The translations under genes were made by a program, and so were the position numbers. A model generated the notes under the pieces. That model worked only from the letters and a program-made list of their open reading frames with translations, made no database searches and was not told the origin of the DNA. Of a DNA stretch of 64,000 nucleotides, positions 6,909 to 15,936 are shown in pieces. Where the stretch lies: assembly GCF_002085925.2 (NCBI RefSeq), contig NZ_CP053562.1:1344001-1408000 (forward strand). The letters run 5' to 3'. The stretch comes from Thioclava electrotropha (GTDB lineage: Bacteria; Pseudomonadota; Alphaproteobacteria; Rhodobacterales; Rhodobacteraceae). How positions within the stretch are numbered: the stretch's first letter is position 1; each line of letters begins with the position of its first letter.

Positions 6909-9520
6909 GCCGGTTCTCCTTCAGCAAAGGCCGCGTCGTCGTCTTCCTTGCGCCGATTTTGCAGGAAAGCGATGAGCGCGAGAAGGGCGAAGGCGGGGAT
7001 GAACATCAGCTCTTTGGGGAGCTGGTCGTTCGGCACCTTCACGTTGGACAGGGTGACGGGATTGTCGCCGTAGAAGTCGAAGCCCTGCAGTTTGGTCTGC
7101 AGCTCCGTGCCGAACATCGGCTCGTCCGCGACCATCTTGCCGTCCGTCTCGGTGAAGCTCAGGCCGAGCTTGTCGAGCCGGTCCTGACCCGTCGCGCCCT
7201 CGGGCACCTTGACCAGCACCGTCATGTCCTTCGGATCGCCCGTCGTATAATCGGGCCCCGAGAAGACCAGCCGCAACTCGCGACCGACCGGCGCCTTGTC
7301 GAGACGCTGCGTGATATTGGCAGGCGGCACCTCGTTATAGGGCGGCTCGATCATGTTCATGAAATAGCCGGGACGGAACAGGGTGAACGCGATCAGAAGC
7401 AGCGCCACCGTCTCCCAGATCTTCGAACGGGTGATGAACCAGCCCATCGTGCCTGCGGTGAAGACGAGGATGCCGATCGTAGCCACGATGAAGACGAAGA
7501 TCGCCTGATACCAGGTCACGTCGATCAGCAGCAGGTCGGTGTTGAAGATGAACACGAAGGGCAGGGCGACCGTGCGCAGCGAATAGAAGAAGGCGGTGAA
7601 GCCCGTCTTGATCGCATCGCCGCCAGAGACCGCCGCCGCCGCGAAACTCGCTAGCCCCACCGGTGGCGTCACATCGGCCATGATCCCGAAGTAGAACACG
7701 AACAGGTGCACCGCGATCAGCGGCACCACGAGGCCCGATTGCGCGCCCAGATGGACGACCACGCCCACCATTAGCGAACTGACGACGATGTAGTTCGCCG
7801 TGGTCGGCAGGCCCATCCCTAGGATCAGCGACAGGATCGCCACGAAGATCAGCATCAGGATCAGGTTGCCGCCCGAGAGGAACTCGACGAAATCGGCCAT
7901 CACCTGACCGATCCCGGTCAGCGAGACGGTGCCCACGATGATCCCGGCGGTGGCCGTGGCCAGACCGATCCCGATCATGTTGCGCGCGCCATCGATCATG
8001 CCGCCGATCAGGTCGAGAACACCTTCACGGAAGCGGCTCATGGGCGCACTCTCGCCGCGGAACATCGCCTTGAGCGGTTTCTGCGTAAGCAGGATGAAGA
8101 ACAGCAGGAACGAGGCCCAGAAGGCCGACAGGCCCGGCGATTTGCGCTCGATCATCAGGAAATAGACCAGCACGACGATCGGCAGCAGGTAGTAGAGGCC
8201 CGCCTTATAGATGTCCTTGATCTCGGGAAGCTTCACGATCTCCGAATTCGGATCGTCCGGCTCCAGATCGGGCGCTTTCGCAGCGACCCAGACGAGGCCG
8301 AGATAGACCACAACGACGAGCAGGGCGAGAACCCAGGCCGCGCCTTCGGGCACCATCGAAGTGATGAGGCGCACCGGGAATTGCGTGGCGTAGCACAGGG
8401 CCGCGAAGCCCGCGAAGAAGGCGAACATGCCAAAGGCGGTGCGCCAGACCGAGACCACGCGGTCGCCGATCGTCGGCATCCGGTTTTTCACCGCCTCAAG
8501 GTGCACGATGTAGAACAGTGCGATGTAGGAGATGATCGCCGGGATGAAGGCGTGTTTGATGACCTCCAGATAGGAGATGCCGACATATTCCACCATCAGG
8601 AAGGCGGCAGCCCCCATCACCGGGGGCATGATCTGGCCGTTGACCGAAGAGGCCACCTCGACCGAACCCGCCTTCTCAGCCGAGAAGCCCACGCGCTTCA
8701 TCAGCGGAATGGTGAAGGTGCCGGTGGTGACGACGTTCGCGATCGACGAGCCCGAGATCAGGCCGGTCGCGGCAGAGCCCACGACGGCGGCTTTTGCCGG
8801 GCCGCCGCGCAGATGGCCGAGCGCGCCGAAGGCCATCTGGATGAAGTAGTTGCCCGCGCCGGCTTTCTCGAGAAGCGCGCCGAACAGCACGAAGAGGAAG
8901 ACGAACTTGGTCGAGACGCCAAGCGCGATGCCGAACACCCCCTCGGAGGTGATCCACATATGCGACATGGCCTTGCGCAGGCTCGCGCCGGCCCAGCGGA
9001 TCTGTTCGGGGAAGAACTCGGAGGAGCCGAAGAAGACGTAGCACAGGAACACGATCGCCAGCAGGACCATGATGGGCCCGAGCGTGCGATAGGCTGCGAT
9101 GAAGAGGAAGATGATGCCGAGGACGGAGATATAGGCGTCCTGCATATCGGCGAGCCCGCCATTGTCGACGATCTTCTGGTAGAAGAAATAGCCGTACATC
9201 GAGAGCAGCGCACCGCCGACCGCGAGGATCCAGTCATACCACGGCACATGGTCCTTGGGTGAGGATTTGAACAGCGGATACGCCATCGCCGAGAGGAAGA
9301 TGGCATAGGCCAGATGGATCTGGCGGGCGTTGTTGATCAGGTCGCCCGGCAGCACATACGGCCCGATGGGCGAAGCCAGAAGCACCTGAAAGATCGACCA
9401 GCTCAGCGCCACCACGGCGACCATGAGCCCGACCCATCCCTTGGGGCTGCGTGCCCCGCTGTCAGAAGCCTGGACGAGCTCCTGTAATTCCTGTTCGTTC
9501 AAGGCGCGATTTTCCGCCAT
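6905..9520 (-). CDS. TRAP transporter fused permease (DctQM-type, TAXI family)
   Basis: An 871-residue polytopic inner-membrane protein that fuses the small (4TM) and large (about 12TM) TRAP subunits, as is usual for TAXI-type transporters. The ATG follows AGGGGGAAC. Conserved DctM blocks are visible, such as GLISGSSIANVVTTGTFTIP and GMGLPTTANYIV. After the last permease helices an extracytoplasmic-looking stretch (about 720-840) resembles the DUF3394 tail seen in this fusion class, followed by a terminal helix and an acidic tail. It uses a Na+ or H+ gradient to import the ligand bound by the upstream receptor. Confidence 0.92.
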   Translation of the reverse strand: MAENRALNEQELQELVQASDSGARSPKGWVGLMVAVVALSWSIFQVLLASPIGPYVLPGDLINNARQIHLAYAIFLSAMAYPLFKSSPKDHVPWYDWILAVGGALLSMYGYFFYQKIVDNGGLADMQDAYISVLGIIFLFIAAYRTLGPIMVLLAIVFLCYVFFGSSEFFPEQIRWAGASLRKAMSHMWITSEGVFGIALGVSTKFVFLFVLFGALLEKAGAGNYFIQMAFGALGHLRGGPAKAAVVGSAATGLISGSSIANVVTTGTFTIPLMKRVGFSAEKAGSVEVASSVNGQIMPPVMGAAAFLMVEYVGISYLEVIKHAFIPAIISYIALFYIVHLEAVKNRMPTIGDRVVSVWRTAFGMFAFFAGFAALCYATQFPVRLITSMVPEGAAWVLALLVVVVYLGLVWVAAKAPDLEPDDPNSEIVKLPEIKDIYKAGLYYLLPIVVLVYFLMIERKSPGLSAFWASFLLFFILLTQKPLKAMFRGESAPMSRFREGVLDLIGGMIDGARNMIGIGLATATAGIIVGTVSLTGIGQVMADFVEFLSGGNLILMLIFVAILSLILGMGLPTTANYIVVSSLMVGVVVHLGAQSGLVVPLIAVHLFVFYFGIMADVTPPVGLASFAAAAVSGGDAIKTGFTAFFYSLRTVALPFVFIFNTDLLLIDVTWYQAIFVFIVATIGILVFTAGTMGWFITRSKIWETVALLLIAFTLFRPGYFMNMIEPPYNEVPPANITQRLDKAPVGRELRLVFSGPDYTTGDPKDMTVLVKVPEGATGQDRLDKLGLSFTETDGKMVADEPMFGTELQTKLQGFDFYGDNPVTLSNVKVPNDQLPKELMFIPAFALLALIAFLQNRRKEDDDAAFAEGEPA

Positions 9521-9582
9521 CGTTCCCCCTAGCGGCCCAACGGGCCGTCCGCCTGTTCCGGCATGATCTTAAAGCTGAAACT

Positions 9583-9612
9583 AAAAAAGGCGGGCACGCA
9601 AGCGCGCCCGCC
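9583..9612 (-). terminator. Intrinsic terminator between receptor and permease genes
   Basis: Read on the minus strand, a hairpin with arms GGCGGGC and GCCCGCC (9606-9612 and 9589-9595) is followed directly by TTTTTT (9588-9583). It lies 16 bases past the receptor stop codon and 62 bases before the permease start. It should reduce read-through and keep receptor mRNA in excess over permease, a common arrangement for binding-protein-first operons. Confidence 0.75.
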
Positions 9613-9628
9613 CAGTTATACGCAGGGC

Positions 9629-10603
9629 TTATTTGATCCAGCCCTGCTCCTTATAGTACTTCAGAGCGCCCGGATGGATCGGAGCCGAGATGCCCTTGGT
9701 GACCATTTCTTCCGGCGTCAGATGCGCGAAAGCCGGGTGCAGCTTCTTGAACTCGTCGAAGTTGTCGAAGACCGACTTCACCAGAGCGTAGACGACGTCA
9801 TCGGGCTCATCGGCCGAGGTCACGAGGGTCGCGCGCACACCGAAGGTCTGCGTGTCGTCGGGGTTGCCGCGATACATGCCGCCCGGAATGGTGGCTTTCG
9901 CGTAGTAGGGGTTGTCGGCGACCAGCTTGTCGACCGCGTCACCCGTGACGTTCACGAGGGTCGCGTCGCACGAGGTGGTGGCTTCCTGGATCGAACCCGA
10001 GGGGTGACCCACGGTGTAGACCATCGCGTCGATCTGGTTGTCGCAGAGCGCTTTCGACTGCTCGGCTGCCTTCAGCTCGGTTGCGAGCGCGAAGTCCGAG
10101 GTTTTCCAGCCCATCGCGTCCATCAGCACTTCCATGGTGCCGCGCTGACCCGAACCGGGGTTGCCGATGTTCACGCGCTTGCCCTTGAGGTCGGCGAAGT
10201 TCTTGATGCCGCTATCGGCACGCGCGACGACGGTGAAGGGCTCGGGGTGGATCGAGAACACCGCGCGCAGCTTCTCGAACGGACCTTGATCGGAGAACTT
10301 CGAGTCGCCCTTGTAGGCGTGGTACTGCCAGTCCGACTGGGCGATGCCGAAGTCCAGCTCGCCCGAACGGATCGTGTTGATGTTGTAGACCGAACCGCCG
10401 GTGGATTCGACCGAGCAACGCACGCCGGTTTCCTTGTGGCTCTTGTTCATCAGGCGGCAGATCGCGCCACCGGTCGGGTAGTAGACGCCCGTGACGCCGC
10501 CGGTCCCGATGGTGATGAAGGTCTCGTCGGCTGCGTTCGCCGCGGGCGCGAACAGCGCACCGGCGACGGCCGCGATGGCCCCGAGTTTGAAGAACTTTTT
10601 CAT
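9629..10603 (-). CDS. TAXI family TRAP transporter solute receptor
   Basis: A 324-residue periplasmic binding protein. The start is the ATG at 10601-10603 behind GGGAG; it opens the signal peptide [20 protein letters not shown], cleaved near ANA. The mature start ([25 protein letters not shown]) and the later blocks [26 protein letters not shown] and IVGHPSG-type sequence are characteristic of TAXI receptors. Some TAXI receptors bind glutamate/glutamine or C5-dicarboxylates; the ligand here is unknown. The adjacent aminotransferase and cleavage enzyme suggest an amino compound. Confidence 0.9.
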   Translation of the reverse strand: MKKFFKLGAIAAVAGALFAPAANAADETFITIGTGGVTGVYYPTGGAICRLMNKSHKETGVRCSVESTGGSVYNINTIRSGELDFGIAQSDWQYHAYKGDSKFSDQGPFEKLRAVFSIHPEPFTVVARADSGIKNFADLKGKRVNIGNPGSGQRGTMEVLMDAMGWKTSDFALATELKAAEQSKALCDNQIDAMVYTVGHPSGSIQEATTSCDATLVNVTGDAVDKLVADNPYYAKATIPGGMYRGNPDDTQTFGVRATLVTSADEPDDVVYALVKSVFDNFDEFKKLHPAFAHLTPEEMVTKGISAPIHPGALKYYKEQGWIK

Positions 10604-10660
10604 TGAGTAACTCCCGTTGGTCGTTTTTGGGTCTCGGTTCAAAGATACGGTCCGCGTCGG

Positions 10661-11524
10661 TCAGCGCGCATAGACTTCGTCGAGAAGCCTGTTGCGCCGT
10701 TCGACCTCGGCGATCCGTTCGGTTGCGCGGGGTCCCGCGCGCTTCGCCACCAGCGCCAGAATTGCTTCGAGCAAGAACAGCGTGGCGACGTAACTCGTGT
10801 AGAAATGCGGGCTGTCGGTGGGCACGATGAAGGTCTCATCGGCCGCGTGCAGCGCCGGACAGCTGCGGCTGTCGGTAATCAGCGCGACATAGGCGCCCTG
10901 TTCATGGGCATGGATCGCGCTGCGGATGGTGGAGCGCGCGAAGGGCGGCTTGGTGATGACCAGAACCGCGTCGCGCTCGTCGAGCCCCGCGAGCGTGGCG
11001 CCCAGCGACGAGCCCGCCCGTGCGCCCAGCTCCCAGTTATCGCCGAGGAAATTGGCGATATAGGCGGTGTATTCCGCGATCCCCGTCGAGCCGAGCGCGC
11101 CCAGCAGCACCACCCGGCGTGCAGCGGCGAGCTTGTCGGCCACGGCCTCGAGACGTCCCGGTTCGATCGCGGCGGTCAGGGCTGCGATATTGTCCTGCGT
11201 CGCCGCGGCATAACGGTTGAGGAAGCTGCTCTGCGGATCGACGGCATCCTTCTGCAGCCGATCGGCGCGGTCCGCGAAGGGGGACACACGGCGACCGATC
11301 TGGTCGCGCATGGTCTCGCGCAGCTCTTCGAAATTCTCGTATTCGAGCGCATGGGCGAGGCGGGTGAAGGTCGCGGGCGCAAGGTTCGATTCGCTCGCCA
11401 GCGTGCGCAGCGAACGGGTGGCGATGCTCACCGGGTTGTCTGCAATATAGTCTCCCGCCTCACGCAAGCGCGCGGAAAGGTTGCCATATTGCGCAGCCAA
11501 TCGCTGTTCGAAACTGCCGGACAA
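10661..11524 (-). CDS. MurR/RpiR family transcriptional regulator
   Basis: A 287-residue regulator. The start is a TTG preceded by GGGGAGGAG; no ATG is available nearby. Residues 1-77 form the RpiR-type helix-turn-helix (TRSLRTLASESNLAPATFTRLAHALEY). Residues of about 125-250 form a SIS (sugar isomerase) effector domain, including VVLLGALGSTGIAEY and DAVLVITKPPFAR. It stands 57 bases upstream of the receptor gene on the same strand and is divergent from the aminotransferase gene. It probably controls both units from the shared intergenic region. The effector is unknown. Confidence 0.88.
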   Translation of the reverse strand: MSGSFEQRLAAQYGNLSARLREAGDYIADNPVSIATRSLRTLASESNLAPATFTRLAHALEYENFEELRETMRDQIGRRVSPFADRADRLQKDAVDPQSSFLNRYAAATQDNIAALTAAIEPGRLEAVADKLAAARRVVLLGALGSTGIAEYTAYIANFLGDNWELGARAGSSLGATLAGLDERDAVLVITKPPFARSTIRSAIHAHEQGAYVALITDSRSCPALHAADETFIVPTDSPHFYTSYVATLFLLEAILALVAKRAGPRATERIAEVERRNRLLDEVYAR

Positions 11525-11601
11525 TGCTCCTCCCCAGGTTCCATCACCAGTTATCGCGTTGAGGTGACCGTTTCAATTGTTTCATATATTGTCAATGCGC
11601 A

Positions 11602-11613
11602 AAACATATGTTT
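11602..11613. promoter_or_regulatory. Palindromic operator candidate (AAACATATGTTT)
   Basis: A perfect 12-bp palindrome in the 141-base divergent region between the RpiR gene and the aminotransferase gene, surrounded by further TTTCA-type sequences at 11569-11584 and 11611-11615. The AT-rich, symmetric sequence is a plausible RpiR operator that would serve both directions. There is no direct evidence. Confidence 0.45.
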
Positions 11614-11665
11614 CATGGGGTAATCAGCGATCCTCACGCATTCTTGTCCCGAAGGAGGGACCGAT

Positions 11666-12988
11666 ATGAGTCACGTATTCCCCCGCCACACGAAGTCCAA
11701 TCCGCCCTTGGCGGTGAAGGGCGACGGTATCTACATCCTCGACGCCAACGGGAAGCGATATCTCGATGGGTCCGGGGGCGCGGCGGTCTCCTGCCTCGGT
11801 CACTCTGACGCTGACGTGACTGCGGCGATCAAGGCTCAGATCGACAATATCGCCTTCGCGCACACGAGTTTCTTCACCTCCGAACCCGCCGAACGACTGG
11901 CAGATCGCCTCATCGCTCACGCGCCGGGGAGCTTGGATCGCGTCTATTTCACGTCCGGGGGATCGGAGGCGGTGGAAAGCGCGCTGAAGATGGCGCGGCA
12001 GTATTTCGTCGAGAAGGGCGAGCCGAGCCGGTCGCATTTCATCGCGCGCCGCCAGTCCTATCACGGCAATACGCTGGGCGCGCTGGCCGCTGGCGGCAAT
12101 GCGTGGCGTCGCGAGAAGTTCAACCCGCTGCTGATCGATGTGAGCCATATCGCGCCCGTGCATGAATACCGCTGGCGCGAGGAAGGCGAGACGGCCGAGG
12201 AATACGGTCTGCGCGTCGCCAACGAGCTGGAGGCCGAGATTCAGCGCCTCGGGGCGGAGAACGTGATCGGCTTCATCGCCGAGCCGGTCGTCGGCGCCAC
12301 GATGGGCGCGGTGCCCCCGGTGAAGGGCTATTTCAAGCGCATCCGCGAAATCTGCGATCAATACGGCATCCTGCTGATCCTCGACGAGGTGATGTGCGGG
12401 ATGGGCCGGACCGGCACGCTGTTCGCCTGCGAGCAGGACGGGATTGCGCCCGATATCGTCACCATCGCGAAGGGGCTCGGCGCGGGCTACCAGCCCATCG
12501 GGGCGGCGCTCTGCACCTCCGAGATTTACGACGCCTTCGTCAACGGCTCGGGCTTCTTCCAGCACGGCCACACCTATATCGGCCACCCGACTGCGACCGC
12601 TGCGGGCGATGCGGTGGTCAAGAAGCTGACCGAGGGCGGACTGGTCGCGCGGGCGGCGCAGCAGGGCGAAGTGCTCGACGCGGCATTGCGCGAGGCGTTC
12701 GGCCAGCATCCGCATATCGGCGACATTCGCGGGCGGGGCATGTTCCGCGGCCTCGAAATCGTAGCCGACCGCGCCACGAAAGAGCCGATGGACCCGGCCA
12801 AGGCCATCAACAAGAAGCTCAAGGCGGCAGCCTTCGAGGCGGGGCTCGTCTGCTACCCGATGGGCGGCACGATCGACGGCCAGCGCGGCGACCACATTCT
12901 GCTCGCGCCGCCGTTCATCATCACCGACGACCAGATCGGGGAATTGGTGGACAAGCTCGGCACCGCGATCCGCGAGGTTCTCGGGTGA
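11666..12988 (+). CDS. Class III (omega) aminotransferase, PLP-dependent
   Basis: A 440-residue fold-type I aminotransferase. The ATG follows GAAGGAGGGACCGAT. Visible landmarks are the cofactor-phosphate region FTSGGSEAVESALK, the LILDEVMCGMGRTG block carrying the PLP-binding Asp, and the Schiff-base Lys in IAKGLGAGYQPIG. It overlaps the next gene by 4 bases (GTGA), so the two enzymes act in one pathway. Its likely reaction is transfer of an amino group from an amino acid or amine to pyruvate or 2-oxoglutarate, giving the oxo acid cleaved by the next enzyme. The substrate is unknown; it is only distantly similar to the beta-alanine transaminase at 34839. Confidence 0.88.
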   Translation: MSHVFPRHTKSNPPLAVKGDGIYILDANGKRYLDGSGGAAVSCLGHSDADVTAAIKAQIDNIAFAHTSFFTSEPAERLADRLIAHAPGSLDRVYFTSGGSEAVESALKMARQYFVEKGEPSRSHFIARRQSYHGNTLGALAAGGNAWRREKFNPLLIDVSHIAPVHEYRWREEGETAEEYGLRVANELEAEIQRLGAENVIGFIAEPVVGATMGAVPPVKGYFKRIREICDQYGILLILDEVMCGMGRTGTLFACEQDGIAPDIVTIAKGLGAGYQPIGAALCTSEIYDAFVNGSGFFQHGHTYIGHPTATAAGDAVVKKLTEGGLVARAAQQGEVLDAALREAFGQHPHIGDIRGRGMFRGLEIVADRATKEPMDPAKAINKKLKAAAFEAGLVCYPMGGTIDGQRGDHILLAPPFIITDDQIGELVDKLGTAIREVLG

Positions 12989-13737
12989 GCCTGCCGCATA
13001 TCATGGTCGCGCCGAACGGGGCGACCAAGACGAAGACCGATCACCCGGCGCTGCCGATCACCTTGGACGAGATCGCGCAGACCGCGCTGGCCTGCCGTGA
13101 CGCCGGGGCAGGGGCGCTGCATCTGCATCTGCGCGACGATGCGGGCAGACATCTGCTCGATACTGGCGCCTATGCCGAGGCGCTGGCCCATCTGCACCCG
13201 CGTCTGGGCGAGATGGCGATCCAGATCACCACCGAGTCCGCAGGGCGCTACGAACCGGGGCATCAGCGCTACGTCGCGTTGAACTCGGGCGCGCAGATGG
13301 TTTCGGTTTCGGCGCGCGAGATGCTGCGCGACCATGAATTGCTGGCGATACGGTTTTACGAAGAGGCGGCGGAACGTGGGATCGCGATCCAGCATATCCT
13401 CTACTCCCGCGAGGATGCCGAGGCGCTGGTGCATGTACTGCCGGATCGCCTGCTGCGCGATCCCGGGCTGCAACTGATCTTCGTGATGGGTCGCTATGTT
13501 GCGGGGCAGGTCTCGACGCCTGCGATGCTCGACCCGTTCCTCGACTGGATGCAGGCCGAGGCGATCACCCCGGACTGGGCGATCTGCGCCTTCGGTTCGG
13601 GCGAGACCGACTGCCTGCGCAATGCGCTCGCCAAGGGCGGCAAGGCGCGGGTCGGGTTCGAGAACTCGCTGGTGATGGCGGACGGCACCACCGCGCCCGA
13701 CAACGCCGCGCGCGTGGCCGAGATCGCAGCCCTTTAA
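12985..13737 (+). CDS. Beta-keto acid cleavage enzyme (BKACE / DUF849), short form
   Basis: A 250-residue protein starting at a GTG that overlaps the aminotransferase stop. The beta-strand motif HLHLRDD with His46 and His48 supplies the usual zinc ligands of this family, which condenses beta-keto acids with acetyl-CoA and cleaves them. At 250 residues it is shorter than classic Kce enzymes (about 270-310). The start block IMVAPNGATKTKTDHPALPIT marks a subgroup commonly annotated as 3-keto-5-aminohexanoate cleavage protein. The real substrate is not predictable. Its stop codon overlaps that of the convergent flavoprotein gene at a shared TTAA. Confidence 0.82.
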   Translation: MSLPHIMVAPNGATKTKTDHPALPITLDEIAQTALACRDAGAGALHLHLRDDAGRHLLDTGAYAEALAHLHPRLGEMAIQITTESAGRYEPGHQRYVALNSGAQMVSVSAREMLRDHELLAIRFYEEAAERGIAIQHILYSREDAEALVHVLPDRLLRDPGLQLIFVMGRYVAGQVSTPAMLDPFLDWMQAEAITPDWAICAFGSGETDCLRNALAKGGKARVGFENSLVMADGTTAPDNAARVAEIAAL

Positions 13738-15158
13738 TCGAGCGCCGGATGCCCTTTTTCGGGGCAATCGGAGAGGTCCGAGCGGTCCTCATCGGGAAGC
13801 TGCTTGGAAATTTCGCGCAGGGCGCTGCGCAGGCCTTCCTCGACCACCGGGTGATAGAAGGGCATCGCCAGCATGTCGAAAACGCTCATGCCCGACTGGA
13901 TCGCGAGGCCGAAGAGATGCGCGAAATGCTCGCCCTCGGGCAGCGCCATCTCGCAGCCCAGCAGCTTGCCGGTTTCGGGCTCGGCATAGACGCGGAGCAT
14001 GCCATACGCCTCTTCGGCCAGCCGGGCGCGCGATTGCGTTGCGAAATCCGCGCTGCCGATCAGGATGTCCTGCCCCTCGAGGTCCTTGAAGCTTTGCCCC
14101 ACGCGCACCGCATTGGGCGCGCTGAAGGCGATGGCCATCGAGGTCCGGCGGCTATAGCAGCGCGGGGCGTCGGCCACGGCGTTGCGCCCCGCGATATGCC
14201 CTTCGTCCGAGGCCTCGTGCAAAATCGGACGAATGGCATTCGCGTCGCCTGTCAGAAAGACCTGCAGATCGCCGATCTGGGTGGTTGAGGCGTCGACCTC
14301 CGGCATCCCGTGATCGTCGAGCGGCACGCCCAGCGTCTCCAGCCCGAGCCCCGCGATATTGGGGCGGCGTCCCATCGCGGCGAGCACGGCATCGGCCTCG
14401 AATTCCACGCCGCCTGCGCCTTTCACGATCAGGCTGCCCGCATCGCCTTCGGAAATCTCCGCCGGGGCGCCCAGATGCAGCGGCAGCTCCGCCGCGATCG
14501 CGTCGCGCAAGACCGCTGCGACCTCCGGGTCGGTCATGCCGGCGACGCTTTCCAGCGCGTCGAAACCCGCGACCTCGATCCCCATCCGCGCCATCGCCTG
14601 TGCCAGCTCCACCCCGATCGCGCCCATGCCGATCACCGCGATCCGCTTGGGCAGATCGTCGAGGGTGAACAGCGTGTCGGTGGTCAGGATGCGCTCGCCA
14701 AAGGTCTTCCACGGCCCCGGCAGCACCGGCGACGAACCCGTCGCGAGGATGATCGCATCGGCGGTCACCTCGCCATGGCCTTCAATCTCGATCCGGTTCG
14801 GACCGAGGAGCGTGGCGCGACCCGAGATCGCCTTGTCGCCAAGGGCTTTGGGGACCTTGCGCGGCGATTTCGTGAACCCGTCGCGCATCCGTTTCATCCG
14901 CGCCATCACGGCGGGTACGTCGATGCGCAGCGCCTCGGCGCCGGAAATCCCGAAGGCCTCGAAATCGTGGCGGCGGTGGAAGGCGTTGGCGGCTTCGATC
15001 AGCGCCTTGGAGGGCATGCAGCCGCTTTCGGCACAGGTCGTGCCCCAATGGCCATCGTTGACGATCAGGAAGTCATCGGTCGCATGGCGCACTTCGCGCA
15101 GGGCAGACAGTCCGGCCGAGCCAGAGCCGATGATAACGACGCGCGCGTGTTGTGACAT
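13734..15158 (-). CDS. Dihydrolipoamide dehydrogenase-like FAD disulfide oxidoreductase
   Basis: A 474-residue class I pyridine nucleotide-disulfide oxidoreductase. The ATG follows GGAGGTTTC. It has an FAD-binding GSGSAG near the N-terminus, the redox-active pair in TCAESGCMPSK (Cys-x4-Cys), a second Rossmann IGMGAIGVELAQ for NAD(P)H, and a C-terminal YHPVVEEG supplying the His/Glu dyad. It is not next to any 2-oxo acid dehydrogenase. It lies 34 bases downstream of the GT2/DedA operon on the same strand and may be its last gene. The physiological disulfide substrate is uncertain. Confidence 0.85.
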   Translation of the reverse strand: MSQHARVVIIGSGSAGLSALREVRHATDDFLIVNDGHWGTTCAESGCMPSKALIEAANAFHRRHDFEAFGISGAEALRIDVPAVMARMKRMRDGFTKSPRKVPKALGDKAISGRATLLGPNRIEIEGHGEVTADAIILATGSSPVLPGPWKTFGERILTTDTLFTLDDLPKRIAVIGMGAIGVELAQAMARMGIEVAGFDALESVAGMTDPEVAAVLRDAIAAELPLHLGAPAEISEGDAGSLIVKGAGGVEFEADAVLAAMGRRPNIAGLGLETLGVPLDDHGMPEVDASTTQIGDLQVFLTGDANAIRPILHEASDEGHIAGRNAVADAPRCYSRRTSMAIAFSAPNAVRVGQSFKDLEGQDILIGSADFATQSRARLAEEAYGMLRVYAEPETGKLLGCEMALPEGEHFAHLFGLAIQSGMSVFDMLAMPFYHPVVEEGLRSALREISKQLPDEDRSDLSDCPEKGHPALD

Positions 15159-15192
15159 GAAACCTCCGCTGATCTGTCGTGAACCGAACCGT

Positions 15193-15936
15193 TCAGCGAG
15201 GTATACGTTCCAACCACTTGCGCGGTAAAGCCTGCGCCTCGCCGCGAACCCGCAGGCTGCGCATCGCCACGATCTGACCCAACGCGCGATGCGGCGCGAT
15301 GGTGCGGAAGATATCGCGGATCATGCGTGCGTCGGCGGCGACGCCTGCGCGCCAGTTGCCGAGCTTCGCGGATTTCATCGGACTGTCGACGCCGGGCCAG
15401 GAGACGACGGCGATCCGGGCGCGCTCTGCGATCCACAGCCGGTTCATGAACACTTCCAGCCCGAAGCGGGGCAGGGCGTTGAGCGCGTCGAGGCGCGCGC
15501 CCAGCATCTCGCGCGGGATCACCCGCTCGCCCGAGATGTAATCGAGCCCGATCATCCGCCAGATGCGCGGCGCGTTGCGGCGCAGGCTGATCGTGACATC
15601 GGCCTCCCCGCTCGCCACCGGCGCGATCAGCGCGCCCAGATCGGCATGGGTCAGCCCCAGCAGATCGCTGTCGAGCAGCAGCAGATGGCTGCCCGCGGCC
15701 TCCGCGATCCCGGCGGCCACGGCGGCCGTCTTGCCGCCATTTTGCGTCTGGCGCAGCACCCGCAGATGCGGATGGGCGTCGCGATAGCCTTCTGCGGTCT
15801 CGGCGGTGCCATCGCTCGAGCCGTCGTCGATCACGATCACCTCGGCGATCTGGCGATGGTCCAGCACACGCTCCAGCACCGCGCCGATCCGCGGGGCCTC
15901 GTTATAGGCGGGCAGAATGCAGGTGATCGTCGTCAT
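15193..15936 (-). CDS. Small GT2 glycosyltransferase
   Basis: A 247-residue single-domain GT-A enzyme starting TTITCILPAYNEAPRIG, with the nucleotide-binding VIVIDDGSSDGT and a DSD metal motif in LLLLDSDLLG. There is no obvious membrane domain. Its ATG overlaps the DedA stop codon (15933-15936), so it is coupled to the upstream lipid/membrane genes. With the PlcP-like protein at the head of the operon, it could add a hexose to diacylglycerol or elongate a glycolipid; this is inference. A role in surface glycan synthesis is the alternative. Confidence 0.8.
   Translation of the reverse strand: MTTITCILPAYNEAPRIGAVLERVLDHRQIAEVIVIDDGSSDGTAETAEGYRDAHPHLRVLRQTQNGGKTAAVAAGIAEAAGSHLLLLDSDLLGLTHADLGALIAPVASGEADVTISLRRNAPRIWRMIGLDYISGERVIPREMLGARLDALNALPRFGLEVFMNRLWIAERARIAVVSWPGVDSPMKSAKLGNWRAGVAADARMIRDIFRTIAPHRALGQIVAMRSLRVRGEAQALPRKWLERIPR

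Noticed and set aside
13734..13737. Shared TTAA at the convergent BKACE and flavoprotein stops as a special element
   Set aside because: Overlapping stop codons of convergent genes are common in compact genomes and need no further explanation.
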